A DNA stretch of 64,000 nt from an uncultured Porphyromonadaceae bacterium. GTDB lineage: Bacteria; Bacteroidota; Bacteroidia; Bacteroidales; Muribaculaceae. Below the pieces are notes generated by a model. It had not been told where the DNA came from. It ran no database searches and saw only the letters and a program-made list of their open reading frames with translations. The translations under genes were made by a program, and so were the position numbers. Within the stretch, counting starts at the first letter, position 1, and every line of letters starts with the position of its first letter. Below, piece after piece: positions 17,903 through 28,200 of the stretch. Location: NCBI GenBank assembly GCA_900550395.1, contig URSD01000003.1, positions 1-64,000 on the forward strand, given 5' to 3'.

Positions 17903-20086
17903 CTATTGCATTTTTTCAATCTTGCGCTTGTCGCCGACGAACCAGAGGATGTCGCCGGCGGCGAACACGAGGTCGGGGTCGGAGTCGATGAAGTCGCTGC
18001 CGCGGTGCACGGCCACGACCACGGCGTCGTAGCGGTCGCGCAGGGAGAGCTGGCGCGGAGTGCGGCCTATCAGGGGCGACGCCTCGCCGAGAATCACGGA
18101 GCACAGCGACACGTCGGCGTCGCGTACGGTGTCCGGCTCGCGCTCGGCCTCAATCTCGGGGAGCACGGCGGCAAGCTGCTCGTCGTTGCCGATGACGCCG
18201 AGCACATCGCCCGGGAAGATGCGCCGGCGCCCGTTGGGGATGGGAATGAACTGCTGGTCGCGCTGTATGCTGACGACGTTCACGCCGTAGCGGCGGCGCA
18301 GGTCGCTGTCCATGAGCCGCTGGCCCACGAAGGGACAGCCGGTGCCGACGGTCATGAACGCCTGGTGCAGGTCGTTGATTACAAAATTGTTGCGGCCGCT
18401 GCGGCGCAGCTCTCGCTCGTTGAGGTTGTCGCTGAACTTTCGCTCTATGCTGTCGAGGCGCTCGCGCAGACGGTGGGAGAGCACGAGCATGATGATGATG
18501 ACGGCTATCGCCACAAGCACGACGACGGCGCCGCTTGAGGCGCGTATCGACACGGCATAAGCCGCCAGAGCCAGGGCCAGCACCCAGCGGAAAACGCTCA
18601 GCACGATGGCCGGCACGCGTGCCGAAGGCGCGTTGAAGCCCTCCGGCGTGCGCACGGGCACCGCCAGAGCGAAGAGGAAGGGCGCCATAGCCATGAGCGT
18701 ACACACGGCGGTCAGCGTCAGCCCCCACCCCGGCAGCCACGCGGTCAGCAGCGGCAGCAGATAGTGGCGCCCGGCGAGAATGACAGCCACAAGCACGATG
18801 GTGTAGGCAAGCGTGCGGGGAGCATGGCGGCGCAGCATGGCGGCCCACACACCCGGCGTGGCCTGCTCGCGGATGGCGTCGGACCGGTAACGGTCGATCA
18901 GGAATCTGAGACGCGGTGGCAGCAGGCGCTCTATAATGCGGTAGGCCGGGAGCGCCATGCGTATGAAGTACGGCGTCATGAACGTGGTGATGACCGACAC
19001 GGCCACCACTATGGGATACAGCCGCGGCTGAAGCACGCCGAGGCTCATGCCCAGAGTGGCGATGATGAAGGCGAATTCGCCTATCTGGGTGAGCGAGAAA
19101 CCGCTTTGCACGGCCACGCGCAGCGTCTGGCCGGTGATGAGCATGCCGAAGGTGCCGAACACTATCATGCCCACGACCACAACCGCGGCCAGCAGGAGGA
19201 TTATGCCCCAATACTGCGCAAGCACCGATGGCTGCACCATCATGCCCACGGAGATGAAGAAGACGGCGCCGAAGAGGTCGCGCACGGGAGCCACCACGTG
19301 CTCTATGCGCTCGGCATAGCTGGTGCCTGCGAGTATGCTGCCTATGACGAACGCGCCGAGAGCAAGCGAGAAGCCGCAGTAGACGCTGAACACGGCCATG
19401 CCGAAGCACAGCCCCATCGACACCACCAGCAGCGTCTCGCTGTTGAGGAAGCGGCGCCACGCATTGAGCACCGACGGCAGCACGTACACGCCGACCAGGA
19501 ACCATATCACGAGGAAGAACAGCAATTTGGCGACACTGAAGAGCAGTTCGGAGCCTTCCACCGAGTTGTTGACGGCGATGGGCGACAGCACCACCATGAG
19601 CACCACGGCGAAAAGGTCCTCCACAATGAGGACGGCGAGCACCAGCGAGGCGAATTTCTGCTGGCGCAGACCCATGTCGGTGAATGCCTTGATAATGATG
19701 GTGGTGGACGACATAGACAGCATGCCGCCGAGGAAGAGACTGTTGATGCGGTTGAGTCCTATGAAGTGGCCGGCGGCATAGCCCGCGCACATCATGCCGG
19801 CGATGATGACAAGAGCCGTAACCACGGCCGACCCGCCGGCGCTCACGAGCTTGCGGAAGCTAAACTCGAGACCGAGCGAGAAGAGGAGCACCACGATGCC
19901 TATCTGCGCCCAAAAGTCGATGTTGGCCTCGGTGGTGACCGACGGCAGGTACTCGAAGTGGGGGCTGGCAAGGAATCCGGCTACGATGTAGCCGAGCACC
20001 ACGGGCTGCTTTATCCACTTGAACAGCACGGTGACGCCGGCGCCGAGCAGCAGGATGAAGGCAAGGTCGGTGATCAGGCTCTCCAT
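17903..20086 (-). CDS. Kef/CPA2-type cation:proton antiporter with TrkA-C domains
   Basis: A 727-residue membrane protein. Residues 1-390 form the Na+/H+ exchanger domain of about 12 segments (LAFILLLGAGVTVLF, QPVVLGYIVAGFLASP, IGIVVLLFSLGLEFSF; SMSSTTIIIKAF and VLIVEDLFAVVLMVVLS are typical CPA2 sequences). A second hydrophobic region follows (about 430-560). The C-terminus carries two TrkA-C (RCK_C) ligand-binding units: VNVVSIQRDQQFIPIPNG..IFPGDVLGVIGND and ASPLIGRTPRQLSLRDRYD..GDILWFVGDKRKI. No TrkA-N nucleotide-binding domain is visible. It probably exchanges K+ or Na+ for protons and balances pH. It precedes the MltF-like gene with a 40-base gap. Confidence 0.9.
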   Translation of the reverse strand: MESLITDLAFILLLGAGVTVLFKWIKQPVVLGYIVAGFLASPHFEYLPSVTTEANIDFWAQIGIVVLLFSLGLEFSFRKLVSAGGSAVVTALVIIAGMMCAGYAAGHFIGLNRINSLFLGGMLSMSSTTIIIKAFTDMGLRQQKFASLVLAVLIVEDLFAVVLMVVLSPIAVNNSVEGSELLFSVAKLLFFLVIWFLVGVYVLPSVLNAWRRFLNSETLLVVSMGLCFGMAVFSVYCGFSLALGAFVIGSILAGTSYAERIEHVVAPVRDLFGAVFFISVGMMVQPSVLAQYWGIILLLAAVVVVGMIVFGTFGMLITGQTLRVAVQSGFSLTQIGEFAFIIATLGMSLGVLQPRLYPIVVAVSVITTFMTPYFIRMALPAYRIIERLLPPRLRFLIDRYRSDAIREQATPGVWAAMLRRHAPRTLAYTIVLVAVILAGRHYLLPLLTAWLPGWGLTLTAVCTLMAMAPFLFALAVPVRTPEGFNAPSARVPAIVLSVFRWVLALALAAYAVSIRASSGAVVVLVAIAVIIIMLVLSHRLRERLDSIERKFSDNLNERELRRSGRNNFVINDLHQAFMTVGTGCPFVGQRLMDSDLRRRYGVNVVSIQRDQQFIPIPNGRRRIFPGDVLGVIGNDEQLAAVLPEIEAEREPDTVRDADVSLCSVILGEASPLIGRTPRQLSLRDRYDAVVVAVHRGSDFIDSDPDLVFAAGDILWFVGDKRKIEKMQ

Positions 20087-20122
20087 TTAGAGTTTAGAGT
20101 TTAAAGTTTAGGGTTTAGGGCC

Positions 20123-23100
20123 TTATTTATTTGATTTCTTTGCGTCGATTTCTTTCAGGAGCTCGCGGACGGCGGTGCGGAGCTGGTCGTCGCGGCCGGC
20201 GGTGATGCCCTCGGGCGTGTTGAGCACGCGCACGTCGGGCTCCAGCTGCGAGTTCTCCAGGAATCCGCCCTCGGCCGTGCGGTAGCCTATCACAGGGATG
20301 CCGAAAAGCATCGTGCGGTCCTGCAGGGGCTGCCAGTTGACGGAGGTCATGGTGCCGGGCACGGGAGCGCCCACCACCTTGCCGATGCCCTTGTAGCTGT
20401 AGACCCAGGGAGTGCCGTGCGCGTTGCTGTAGCATGCCTCGTTCACGAGCATGATGCTGGGCTTGTTCCAGCGGCGCGAGGGCATGTCGCAGGTAGCTGT
20501 GCCGCGGATTTCCTGAGTGAGATATTTCTCGCCGCTGAACAGCACCTCTATGTCCTCGTGAAGGCGTCCTCCGCCGTTCCAGCGCACGTCTATCACGACG
20601 CCCTCGCGGTCGTTGTAGCGGCCGAGCAGGTCGCTGTACACGCGGCGGAAGTTGTCGTCGTTCATGGCGTCGAGGTGTACGTAGCCCAGACGTCCGCCCG
20701 AAAGGCTGTCGACCTCGGCGCGACGGCGGTCGACCCAGCGGTCGTAGAGCATGCGGGAGAACGCGCCTGCGCCTACGGGCAGCACGACTTCCTCCTCGTC
20801 GGCTCCCTCGGGGGTGCGGAAGAGCACGAGGGTCTTCTTGCCGGCAAGGTCGGTGAGCAGTTCGGCGATGTCGGTATCGTGCGTGAGAGCCGTGCCGTTG
20901 ATGCTCTCGACGATGCAGCCGGGACGCATGAGGCTGTGGGCCTTGTCGAAGGGACTGCCCTTCACAACCTCGGCCACCTTCATGCCCGGACCGGGATAGC
21001 TGTAGTCAAAGAGCAGGCCGAGCGAGGCCGTGCGGTCGGCCTGACTGCCGCCGGGATGCGAATAGCGCGCGCCGGTGTGGCTGACGTTCAGTTCGCCGAG
21101 CATCTCGCTGAGCATCTCGGCCATGTCGTAGTTGTTTTCGATATGGGGCAGGAAGCGGCGGTAGGACGCCGTCAGTGCCGGCCAGTCCACGCCGTGCATG
21201 TCGGCGACATAGAAGCGCTCGGCCTCCTCGCGGGCCACGTAGTCGAACATGTACTCGCGCTCGGCACCGTGGTCGAGCTTGATTTTGGCCGAGTAGCTTA
21301 CGGGCGTGGTCTTTCCGCCCTTGGGGTCGAATTTCTTGATGGAGGAGCCTATGAGGAACATCGTGCCGAGGTCGGGCGTGGCGGCAAATGTGGCTCCGCC
21401 GCTGATTTTCCGCACCATGTCAAGGCTGGTGTCGTCGGCGCCCTCGCGCAGGTCGAGTTTCCAGAGGTATGCGCCGTCGTCGGCCTCGCTTGTGTAGTAA
21501 AGGGTCTCGCCGTCGGCGGTGAGTATGGCGTCGATGATGTCGGCCGACAGGGGCGTGAGGCGCACCACACGCTTGTCTATGCCATCAAGTTCCACCACGA
21601 TGGGCTTCACGGCATCCTTTTCTTTCTTGTCGTCGGCCTTTTCGTCGGTCTTTGCCGACTTCTTCTTGCCGCCGGGGGTGACGGTCAGAGGCTTCAGCGT
21701 CTTCTTCTCTATCTCCTTGCGCAGCTCGTAGTCTTCCTTGGAGAGGAGGAATCGGTCGTAGGCGTCGCGGTTGAGGAACACGAGCATCACGTCCAGCTGC
21801 GAGCCCCAGGAGGCGTGGTTGCGCATGCCGTAGCGCTCGCTGGTGAAGAGTATGGCGTTGCCGTCGAGCACCCAGCGGCCGGTGAAGTCGAAGTAGCCGC
21901 TGTTGGTAAGGTCGGCCGTGGTGCCGTCCTCCACATTAATTATAGTCACGTCGCCGTAAGGTTCGTGGCGTCGCGGCACGGCATCGAAGGCTATCCAGCG
22001 CGAATCGGGACTCCAGTGATAGGTCAGCGAGCCGTCGCGCTGCGGCGTGGTGGTGCCGTCGGTAAGCTCGCGCACGGTGCCCGTGGCGAGATCTTTTACA
22101 GCCAGACGGGTGCGGTCGAGCACAAAAGCGAGTTTCTTGCCGTCGGGCGAGTACTGCGGGCAGCTACGCTCGTGGCCGTCGTCGGGGAAGAGCGCATGCT
22201 CGGTAAACGATGTTGCGTTGGAGAAGTTGGCCTCCGCGTCGGGGCGAGCCATCGTGGCGGTGTAGATGTTGCTGCGGCCGTTGCGCTCGCTGGCGTAGAC
22301 CAGTTTCTTGCCGTCGGGGCTCCACTGCACGCCGTGCTCGGCCTCGGGGGTGGCGGTGACGGCGCGTGTGGTGCCGTACTCGACGGAGGTGACGAAGACG
22401 TCGCCGCGGCACACGAGAGCCATCTCCTTGCCGTCGGGCGACGGCGACGCCTCGGATGCGCCCTTGGAGAGGGTGAGTTTCTCCACGTCGGGCAGCGACT
22501 CGTCCACGAGGGCTATCTCCACCTTTGCAGGAGCGCCGGCTCCCGGACGCAGGGTGTATATCTCACCGTCATATGCGAAGCAGAGCGTGCCGTCGGCGCC
22601 GCGGCTCAGGAAGCGCACGGGATGGGGAGCGAAGTGCGTCACGGCCTTGATGTCGCTGCCGTCGGCGGCCATGCTGTAAACGTTGCTGCTGCCGCCGTCG
22701 CGCTCGCTCAGGAAGTAGATGCGGCCGTCAGGTGCGGCCACGGGCTCGGTGTCCTCGCCTCCGCGGGCTGTGATGTTGGTGTGCTTGCCGGTGCGCGTGT
22801 CGTAGCGCCACACGTCGCGCGTCACGCTACTTGTGTGGTGCTTGCGCCATTCGTCCTCATAGCCCTTGACGTCCTGATAGAGGAACGCGTCGCCGCCGGG
22901 CAGCCAGCTGACGAAGCGCGCCGGAGTGGCGAGTACCTGCGTCACTGCGCCGCCGGCGGCAGGCACGGCGTACAGCTCGGTCATGCGCGAGGTGGAGGGA
23001 TACATGGCGCTTGCGGCCGGCTTCTGGATAGAGGCCGAGAACAGCACCTGAGAGCCGTCGGGCGTGAATGCCTCGGGCGTCTCGGCTGCCGAATTGTAGG

Positions 23101-23410
23101 TGAGACGCTGCGGGGCACCGCCTTCGGCGTCCACGATGTAGACGTCAAGGTTGCCGTTGCGGTCGTCGGCATAGGCTATGCGTTTGCCGTCCGGACTCCA
23201 TACGGGCTTCGACTCGTAACCGGGGGCCGACGTGAGGCGCGTGGCTGTGCCTCCGGCGGCGGGAACGGTCCAGATGTCGCCCTTGTAGCAGAAGGCGATG
23301 GTGGAGCCGTCGGGCGATATTTTCACGTCACGCAGCCACAGCGGCGTGGTGGTGGCGCCGAATGCGGCGGGCGCCGCAATGGCGAGCAGGGCAAGTATTT
23401 TCTTTTTCAT
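20123..23410 (-). CDS. tricorn-like S41 protease with beta-propeller and PDZ domains
   Basis: A 1095-residue exported protease. Residues 1-19 are a signal peptide (KKKILALLAIAAPAAFGA). Two WD40-like propellers follow; PD40 repeats are obvious, for example ISPDGSTIAFCYKGDIW, WSPDGKRIAYADDRNGN, and YSPDGKKLAFVLDR. A lysine-rich linker (KKKSAKTDEKADDKKEKD) lies near residue 595. The C-terminal third has the tricorn helical cap, a PDZ domain (GPGMKVAEVVKGSPFDKA) and the S41 core (VIDVRWNGGGRLHEDI, then NEACYSNAHGTPW), with the nucleophile serine near residue 994. It degrades peptides, here presumably in the periplasm because of the signal. It lies 7 bases after rluD, in the PASTA-rluD operon. Confidence 0.93.
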   Translation of the reverse strand: MKKKILALLAIAAPAAFGATTTPLWLRDVKISPDGSTIAFCYKGDIWTVPAAGGTATRLTSAPGYESKPVWSPDGKRIAYADDRNGNLDVYIVDAEGGAPQRLTYNSAAETPEAFTPDGSQVLFSASIQKPAASAMYPSTSRMTELYAVPAAGGAVTQVLATPARFVSWLPGGDAFLYQDVKGYEDEWRKHHTSSVTRDVWRYDTRTGKHTNITARGGEDTEPVAAPDGRIYFLSERDGGSSNVYSMAADGSDIKAVTHFAPHPVRFLSRGADGTLCFAYDGEIYTLRPGAGAPAKVEIALVDESLPDVEKLTLSKGASEASPSPDGKEMALVCRGDVFVTSVEYGTTRAVTATPEAEHGVQWSPDGKKLVYASERNGRSNIYTATMARPDAEANFSNATSFTEHALFPDDGHERSCPQYSPDGKKLAFVLDRTRLAVKDLATGTVRELTDGTTTPQRDGSLTYHWSPDSRWIAFDAVPRRHEPYGDVTIINVEDGTTADLTNSGYFDFTGRWVLDGNAILFTSERYGMRNHASWGSQLDVMLVFLNRDAYDRFLLSKEDYELRKEIEKKTLKPLTVTPGGKKKSAKTDEKADDKKEKDAVKPIVVELDGIDKRVVRLTPLSADIIDAILTADGETLYYTSEADDGAYLWKLDLREGADDTSLDMVRKISGGATFAATPDLGTMFLIGSSIKKFDPKGGKTTPVSYSAKIKLDHGAEREYMFDYVAREEAERFYVADMHGVDWPALTASYRRFLPHIENNYDMAEMLSEMLGELNVSHTGARYSHPGGSQADRTASLGLLFDYSYPGPGMKVAEVVKGSPFDKAHSLMRPGCIVESINGTALTHDTDIAELLTDLAGKKTLVLFRTPEGADEEEVVLPVGAGAFSRMLYDRWVDRRRAEVDSLSGGRLGYVHLDAMNDDNFRRVYSDLLGRYNDREGVVIDVRWNGGGRLHEDIEVLFSGEKYLTQEIRGTATCDMPSRRWNKPSIMLVNEACYSNAHGTPWVYSYKGIGKVVGAPVPGTMTSVNWQPLQDRTMLFGIPVIGYRTAEGGFLENSQLEPDVRVLNTPEGITAGRDDQLRTAVRELLKEIDAKKSNK

Positions 23411-23417
23411 AGCGGTG

Positions 23418-24524
23418 TTATTGGCGGGTGTCGGAATGCGTGGCTACGTAGTTGCGCCAGCGGTCGAACAAGGCCGACATGTCGGCCGGAATATCGGAAG
23501 TAAAGAACATCTCCCGGCCGGTGGAGGGATGCACGAAGCCGAGAGTGCGGGCATGAAGCGCCTGACGCGGGCAGGCGGCGAAGCAGTTGGCGATGAACGC
23601 GTTGTACGACGCCGACCGCAGCCCGCGCAGAGGCACGTCGCCGCCGTAGCGGGCGTCGTTGAACAGCGTGTGGCCTATGTGGCGCATGTGTACGCGTATC
23701 TGATGGGTGCGCCCCGTCTCAAGCACACAGCGCACTATCGCCACGTGCTGAAGGGCCTCCAGCACCTCGTAATGCGTGACGGCATGCTTGCCGCGGACGT
23801 CGCCTGGCGGGTATACGGCCATCTGCAGGCGGTCGCGCTCGTTGCGCCCGATGTTGCCCTCGATGCGCCCCTCGGGCGGGTCGGGCACGCCCCACACCAT
23901 AGCCACATACTCGCGGCGGGTGGTCTTGTTGAAGAACTGTCGGCCCAGGTGGGTCTTGGCATCTGGAGTCTTAGCCACGACAAGCAGCCCGGAGGTGTCC
24001 TTGTCGATGCGGTGCACTAGGCCGAGGCGCGGGTCGCTGACGTCGTAATCAGGCGTGTCGCGGAAATGCCAGGCCAGGGCGTTGACGAGCGTGCCGGAGT
24101 AATTGCCGTGGCCCGGATGCACCACCAGGCCGGCAGGCTTGTTGACTACCAGCACGGTATCGTCCTCATACACGATGTCGAGAGGGATGTCCTCGGCCAC
24201 TATCTCGAAGTCGTAGCGCGGACGGTCCATCACAACCTGCACCGTGTCGAGAGGCTTGACGCGGTAGTTGCTCTTGACGGGACGTCCGTTGACAATGATG
24301 CAACCGGCCTGCGCGGCCTGCTGGATGCGGTTGCGGCTCGACTTCTGAAGACGCAGGGCCAGGAATTTGTCTACGCGCAGCAGTTCCTGCCCCTTGTCGG
24401 CAACAAAGCGGAAGTGCTCGAAAAGTTCGCGTCCGTCGCCGATGTCGACAATGCGCGGAGCCTCGTCGGCGGGATTTTCGGTCTCGCCGGAGGCTGCGGG
24501 CAGGAGCTCGTCGTCGCAGTCCAT
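23418..24524 (-). CDS. rluD: 23S rRNA pseudouridine synthase, RluD family
   Basis: A 368-residue RluA/RluD-type pseudouridine synthase that modifies uridines in helix 69 of 23S rRNA in the D-type. An S4 RNA-binding domain covers about 50-100 (LRVDKFLALRLQKSSRNRIQQ, IIVNGRPVKSNYRV). The catalytic domain has VLVVNKPAGLVVHPGHGN and the active-site aspartate D174 in LVHRIDKDTSGLLVVAKT. ETGRTHQIRVHMRHIGH is the usual RluD motif III. A 45-residue acidic N-terminal extension precedes the S4 domain. Its start codon shares one base with the PASTA gene stop (TGATG), so the two are translationally coupled. Confidence 0.93.
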   Translation of the reverse strand: MDCDDELLPAASGETENPADEAPRIVDIGDGRELFEHFRFVADKGQELLRVDKFLALRLQKSSRNRIQQAAQAGCIIVNGRPVKSNYRVKPLDTVQVVMDRPRYDFEIVAEDIPLDIVYEDDTVLVVNKPAGLVVHPGHGNYSGTLVNALAWHFRDTPDYDVSDPRLGLVHRIDKDTSGLLVVAKTPDAKTHLGRQFFNKTTRREYVAMVWGVPDPPEGRIEGNIGRNERDRLQMAVYPPGDVRGKHAVTHYEVLEALQHVAIVRCVLETGRTHQIRVHMRHIGHTLFNDARYGGDVPLRGLRSASYNAFIANCFAACPRQALHARTLGFVHPSTGREMFFTSDIPADMSALFDRWRNYVATHSDTRQ

Positions 24525-25183
24525 CAGTCGAAAATTGAGTTTTCCTGTTCGGCATCGGCAGCGTCCACGGCCTCCTCCACGAGGCGGTCTATCATGGTGC
24601 TGTCGGCTTCAAGCACAGGCTCCGGGACAGAGCCCACCTCAAGGGTGACGGTGGCCGTGACGGGTATCTCGCTGTCGGCGTGGAGCAGGTGGCCGTCGAC
24701 CTTGGCCGACTCCACGAGGTCGGGATACTGCGACGGCACGGACACGATGCGTATGCCCGTGATGCCGAGCCCGCGCAAGTAGCTGATGGCCTGACGCGAG
24801 GACACGCCGGTGACGGGCATAGTCAGGCGCACCATCTTGGGCGAGAAGGCGGTGATGGTGACGTACACCTGGCGGTGGCGCTTCACCACGGCTCCGGCCT
24901 TGGGCCAGCTCTCTATCACGGTGCCGGGAGCAACGGAACGGTCGTAGACCGAGTCGGCGATCTCGATGTCGAGGTCACACTCGCGCAGCAGCTGGGCCGC
25001 CGTGGCGTAAGACATATTGCGCACCTGCGGCACTGTCGAGGTGCTGCCGTGATGCGTCCATACGTTGAGGAAGATCATGGCGCACCAGAGCAGGAGCAAC
25101 GCGGTGAGGAGTATGATTATCAGATTACTGATTATGCGATGGCGCGTGTAAAAACGCGACAGGAATGGCTGGTTACGGTTCAT
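24524..25183 (-). CDS. single-pass membrane protein with PASTA domains
   Basis: A 219-residue protein. Residues 18-42 are a membrane helix (IISNLIIILLTALLLLWCAMIF) preceded by a basic cytosolic tail. Outside are two PASTA domains: STVPQVRNMSYATAAQLLRE with VAPGTVIESWPKAGAVVKRHRQVYVTI, and RLTMPVTGVSSRQAISYLRG with VTATVTLEVG. PASTA domains bind muropeptides or cell wall in other bacteria; in Bacteroidetes a stand-alone PASTA protein next to rluD is common. The last 35 residues are acidic. There is no kinase domain. A TAATTTTG -7-like element (25195-25188) ends only 4 bases before the start, so the mRNA may have almost no leader. Confidence 0.88.
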   Translation of the reverse strand: MNRNQPFLSRFYTRHRIISNLIIILLTALLLLWCAMIFLNVWTHHGSTSTVPQVRNMSYATAAQLLRECDLDIEIADSVYDRSVAPGTVIESWPKAGAVVKRHRQVYVTITAFSPKMVRLTMPVTGVSSRQAISYLRGLGITGIRIVSVPSQYPDLVESAKVDGHLLHADSEIPVTATVTLEVGSVPEPVLEADSTMIDRLVEEAVDAADAEQENSIFD

Positions 25184-25204
25184 ATTGCAAAATTAGTGAA
25201 ATTT

Positions 25205-25235
25205 TTCGGACTCGCTATAAAAATTGCTATATTTG
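25205..25235 (+). promoter_or_regulatory. promoter of the alpha-2-macroglobulin-like gene
   Basis: TATATTTG (25228-25235) fits the -7 consensus. A TTCG/TTTTTC segment (25203-25208) lies 19 bases upstream in place of TTTG. The ATG at 25259 is 23 bases downstream. It is divergent from the PASTA operon. Confidence 0.6.
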
Positions 25236-25258
25236 CACTTCAAACCATTCTCTGAGAA

Positions 25259-28200
25259 ATGAAACTACGCAATCTTCTGATATCTCTGGGCGTGATAGCA
25301 TCAGCCGCAAGTCCGGCACATGCCGCCACCGATCCCGATTTCGCACATCCGCGGAAAGTGCTGTCCGACGCCTACGCCGAGCTGAAACGTACAGCCGGCG
25401 ACAAAGACGCCGGGCCACAGCGTGTGCGCGCCGTGCTGGAAATATGCACCGCCGCGCAATCGATCGACCCCGACAGCATTTTCTCGCTCGTACACGACGT
25501 GACGGAACTTGCCGACAAGGAGACCAACCCCACCGCGCAGTCGCTGCTGCGGCTCGTCGACGCCAAACTGCTCAACAACGCCTACAACCGGCGCCGCTGG
25601 GTTTACGACCGCCTCGACACACCCGACACTCCGCTGCCGCAGGACATAACGGAATGGAACGGACGCCAGTTCCGTTCGCAGATAGCCGAAAACGCGGAGG
25701 CTGCGCTGAAAGGCGCCCGCGAGCACAACGTACCTCTGGCCGACTACTCCGCTGCCGTGAGGGCCAATGACCGCACACTGCTGTATTTCCCGCAGATGGC
25801 CGACTTCGTGGCCTGCGATGTGTACGACCTCCTGCAAGGCATAGGCAGGACAGAACAGGCCGACTCGCTCATCGGCGAAATGCTGGCCGCACAGAAGGAG
25901 GGGTCGGCACCTTATTACTATTGGCTTTCCCGGAACATCGAGGCCACTTCGACATGGCAGGACCGCTTCCAGGCATATCTCGACGCATACAAGGCGCACA
26001 GCCACGATGAATACGCCCGACTGCTGCTGGAAGACGCATGCGACGCTCGTAACGACAAAGACCAGCGTCTGCCCCTCATAGCGCTTGTGGAGGAATCGCT
26101 CGAACGCTTCCCCGGCTATTGGAACAACAACGCCCTGCGCAACGCCCTGGCTTCGCTGAAACAGGCACGCAACACGGTGGAATATCCGCAGCTTGTATGC
26201 CCCGGGCGGCCTTTCGACGTAAAAGTCACTGCCGATTTCGCCCGCAAAGCCGGCTTCAAAATTTATCCCGTACCCGAAGGCAGAGAGGAATATTCCAGAA
26301 TCACATTCTCGGCCCTGAAAGCTGTGGTATCGCAGAATGTCGCCGGAACGGACTCTACCGTTACTGAGCACATTTGCCCGGTGACGCTGCCCAAACCGGG
26401 TGTATATATGGTGGCTCCGACGGTCAACGGACGCACCGAGAACGAGCAATACGGGCTCTGGAACGCCATTGTATGTTCGCCTTATGTTCCCGTAGCGATG
26501 GAAGGATGCGACGAGCAGGTGGTTGTGATGGCTGACTTCGCCACCGGGCATCCCGCAGAAGGCGTCAAGGTGCTCGCCAAGTCGGAGAAACGTCAGGCCA
26601 TGCCGGTCGGCACGACCGATAAGAACGGTCTCGCACGATTCCAGCTGACCGGACGCAACAACTATGAAATAAGTGCCGTTACGCCACAGGGCCAAAGCCT
26701 TGACTTCGCACACCGCATCAACATACGCATGCCCTGGCGCGGAGAGGAACCTGTGGAGGCGGATGACGACATTAACATCAGTGTAATTCCCGCACGGCCC
26801 ATCTACCATTTCGGAGACACCCTGCGCTGGGCTGTGATAGCCGACAGCCACGCGCCCGACAAACGCAGCCGCCACGCCGCAGCCGGCTTAAAGATTGAGG
26901 TAGAGCTCACTGACGCCAACGGCCAGCACGTGGACTCCGTATCCGTTATCACCGACCGCTACGGCCGCGCCTTCGGCACATTCGCATTGCCAACCGACGG
27001 CCTCAGCGGCAACTTCACCATTGAGGCCTCCGTAGACGACGAATCTGATGCCTACGTTGATGGAAGCGCCGATGTTCCTGTCAGCGACTATCGGATGCCC
27101 GTGTTCGAGATCACCGACCTCTCGGCCGTGCGCGACACACCGGCCCGTGGCGATGTCAGCATCAGCGGTCGCGCCGTCACATATTCAGGGATGCCGGTTG
27201 CCGACGCCCGCGTCGACATAGTCGTACATGAAGCATGGCGCTGGCGCTGGTGGGTACCTGCACAGAATATTGGCAGTCTTGAAGTAAAGACCGACGCCAC
27301 AGGCCGATTCACAGCCGTACTGACTGACGAATTTCTGAAAAAGGGCGACGGCCACGACTTCCGCGCCGACATCAGCGTGACAGCCACAAGCGGCGAAAAC
27401 ACCACGGCTCAGAAACCCTTCACCAACGGGCGCCCCTATCTCATCAATATCAGCGGCAAGAAATTCCTGCGCGCCGAGACCCGAACCATGCTGCCTGTAA
27501 CTGTTTACGATGCTGATGGAGAAAATGCTGACATCGAGCTGCGTTGGAAACTCGCCGAGACCGACGGCGGCAATGTCGTGGCTTCCGGCAAATGCCGATC
27601 ACTGAAACCGACAGCCGACCTTGACCGCGTGCGCGGCGGCAAATACACGCTGACAGTGGAAGCCTCCGACAGCGCCCTGGCGGACGCAAGCCACGAGGAT
27701 TTCCTCGTCTACAACGTGGAGCTGTCCTCCCTACCCGACGGCTATCCACTGCTCGTCGATGTGGAGAGCGTGCAAACAGACGCCACCGGGCGCGCTGCAT
27801 TCCGTTACGGCGTCGCAAAGGACAACACGTGGCTCTACGCCGTGCTATGCACAGGACGCAAGATAGTTGAGATTGAGGTGCATAAACGCGACAAAGGCTT
27901 CCGCCACCTGTCTCTCGACCTGCCGGCCGATGCCGACCGCGGCGCACTACACATCTTCACCGTGCGCGACGGCATGCTGCGCTCATTCACAGTAGGCATA
28001 GAGCGTCCGGAGCAACGCGACCTTACCATCAGCGGCGAAAGTTTCCGCGACCGCCTTACTCCGGGAGCAACGGAGCAGTGGAATCTGCACATAACCGCAG
28101 CCGACGGCAAGCCCGTTGAAGCCGCCATGACAGCCACCATGTACAGCCACTCACTTGACGCACTGGCGCGACTGAGCTGGCCCGCCGCATTCCATGTGGC

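Noticed and set aside
18764..20104. 446-codon plus-strand frame opposite the antiporter
   Set aside because: Composition is extreme (runs of H, E, A and G) and it mirrors a typical transporter on the other strand.
20417..23503. 1028-codon open frame on the plus strand opposite the tricorn-like protease
   Set aside because: Antisense shadow of a gene with unmistakable propeller, PDZ and S41 motifs; no start context or domain.
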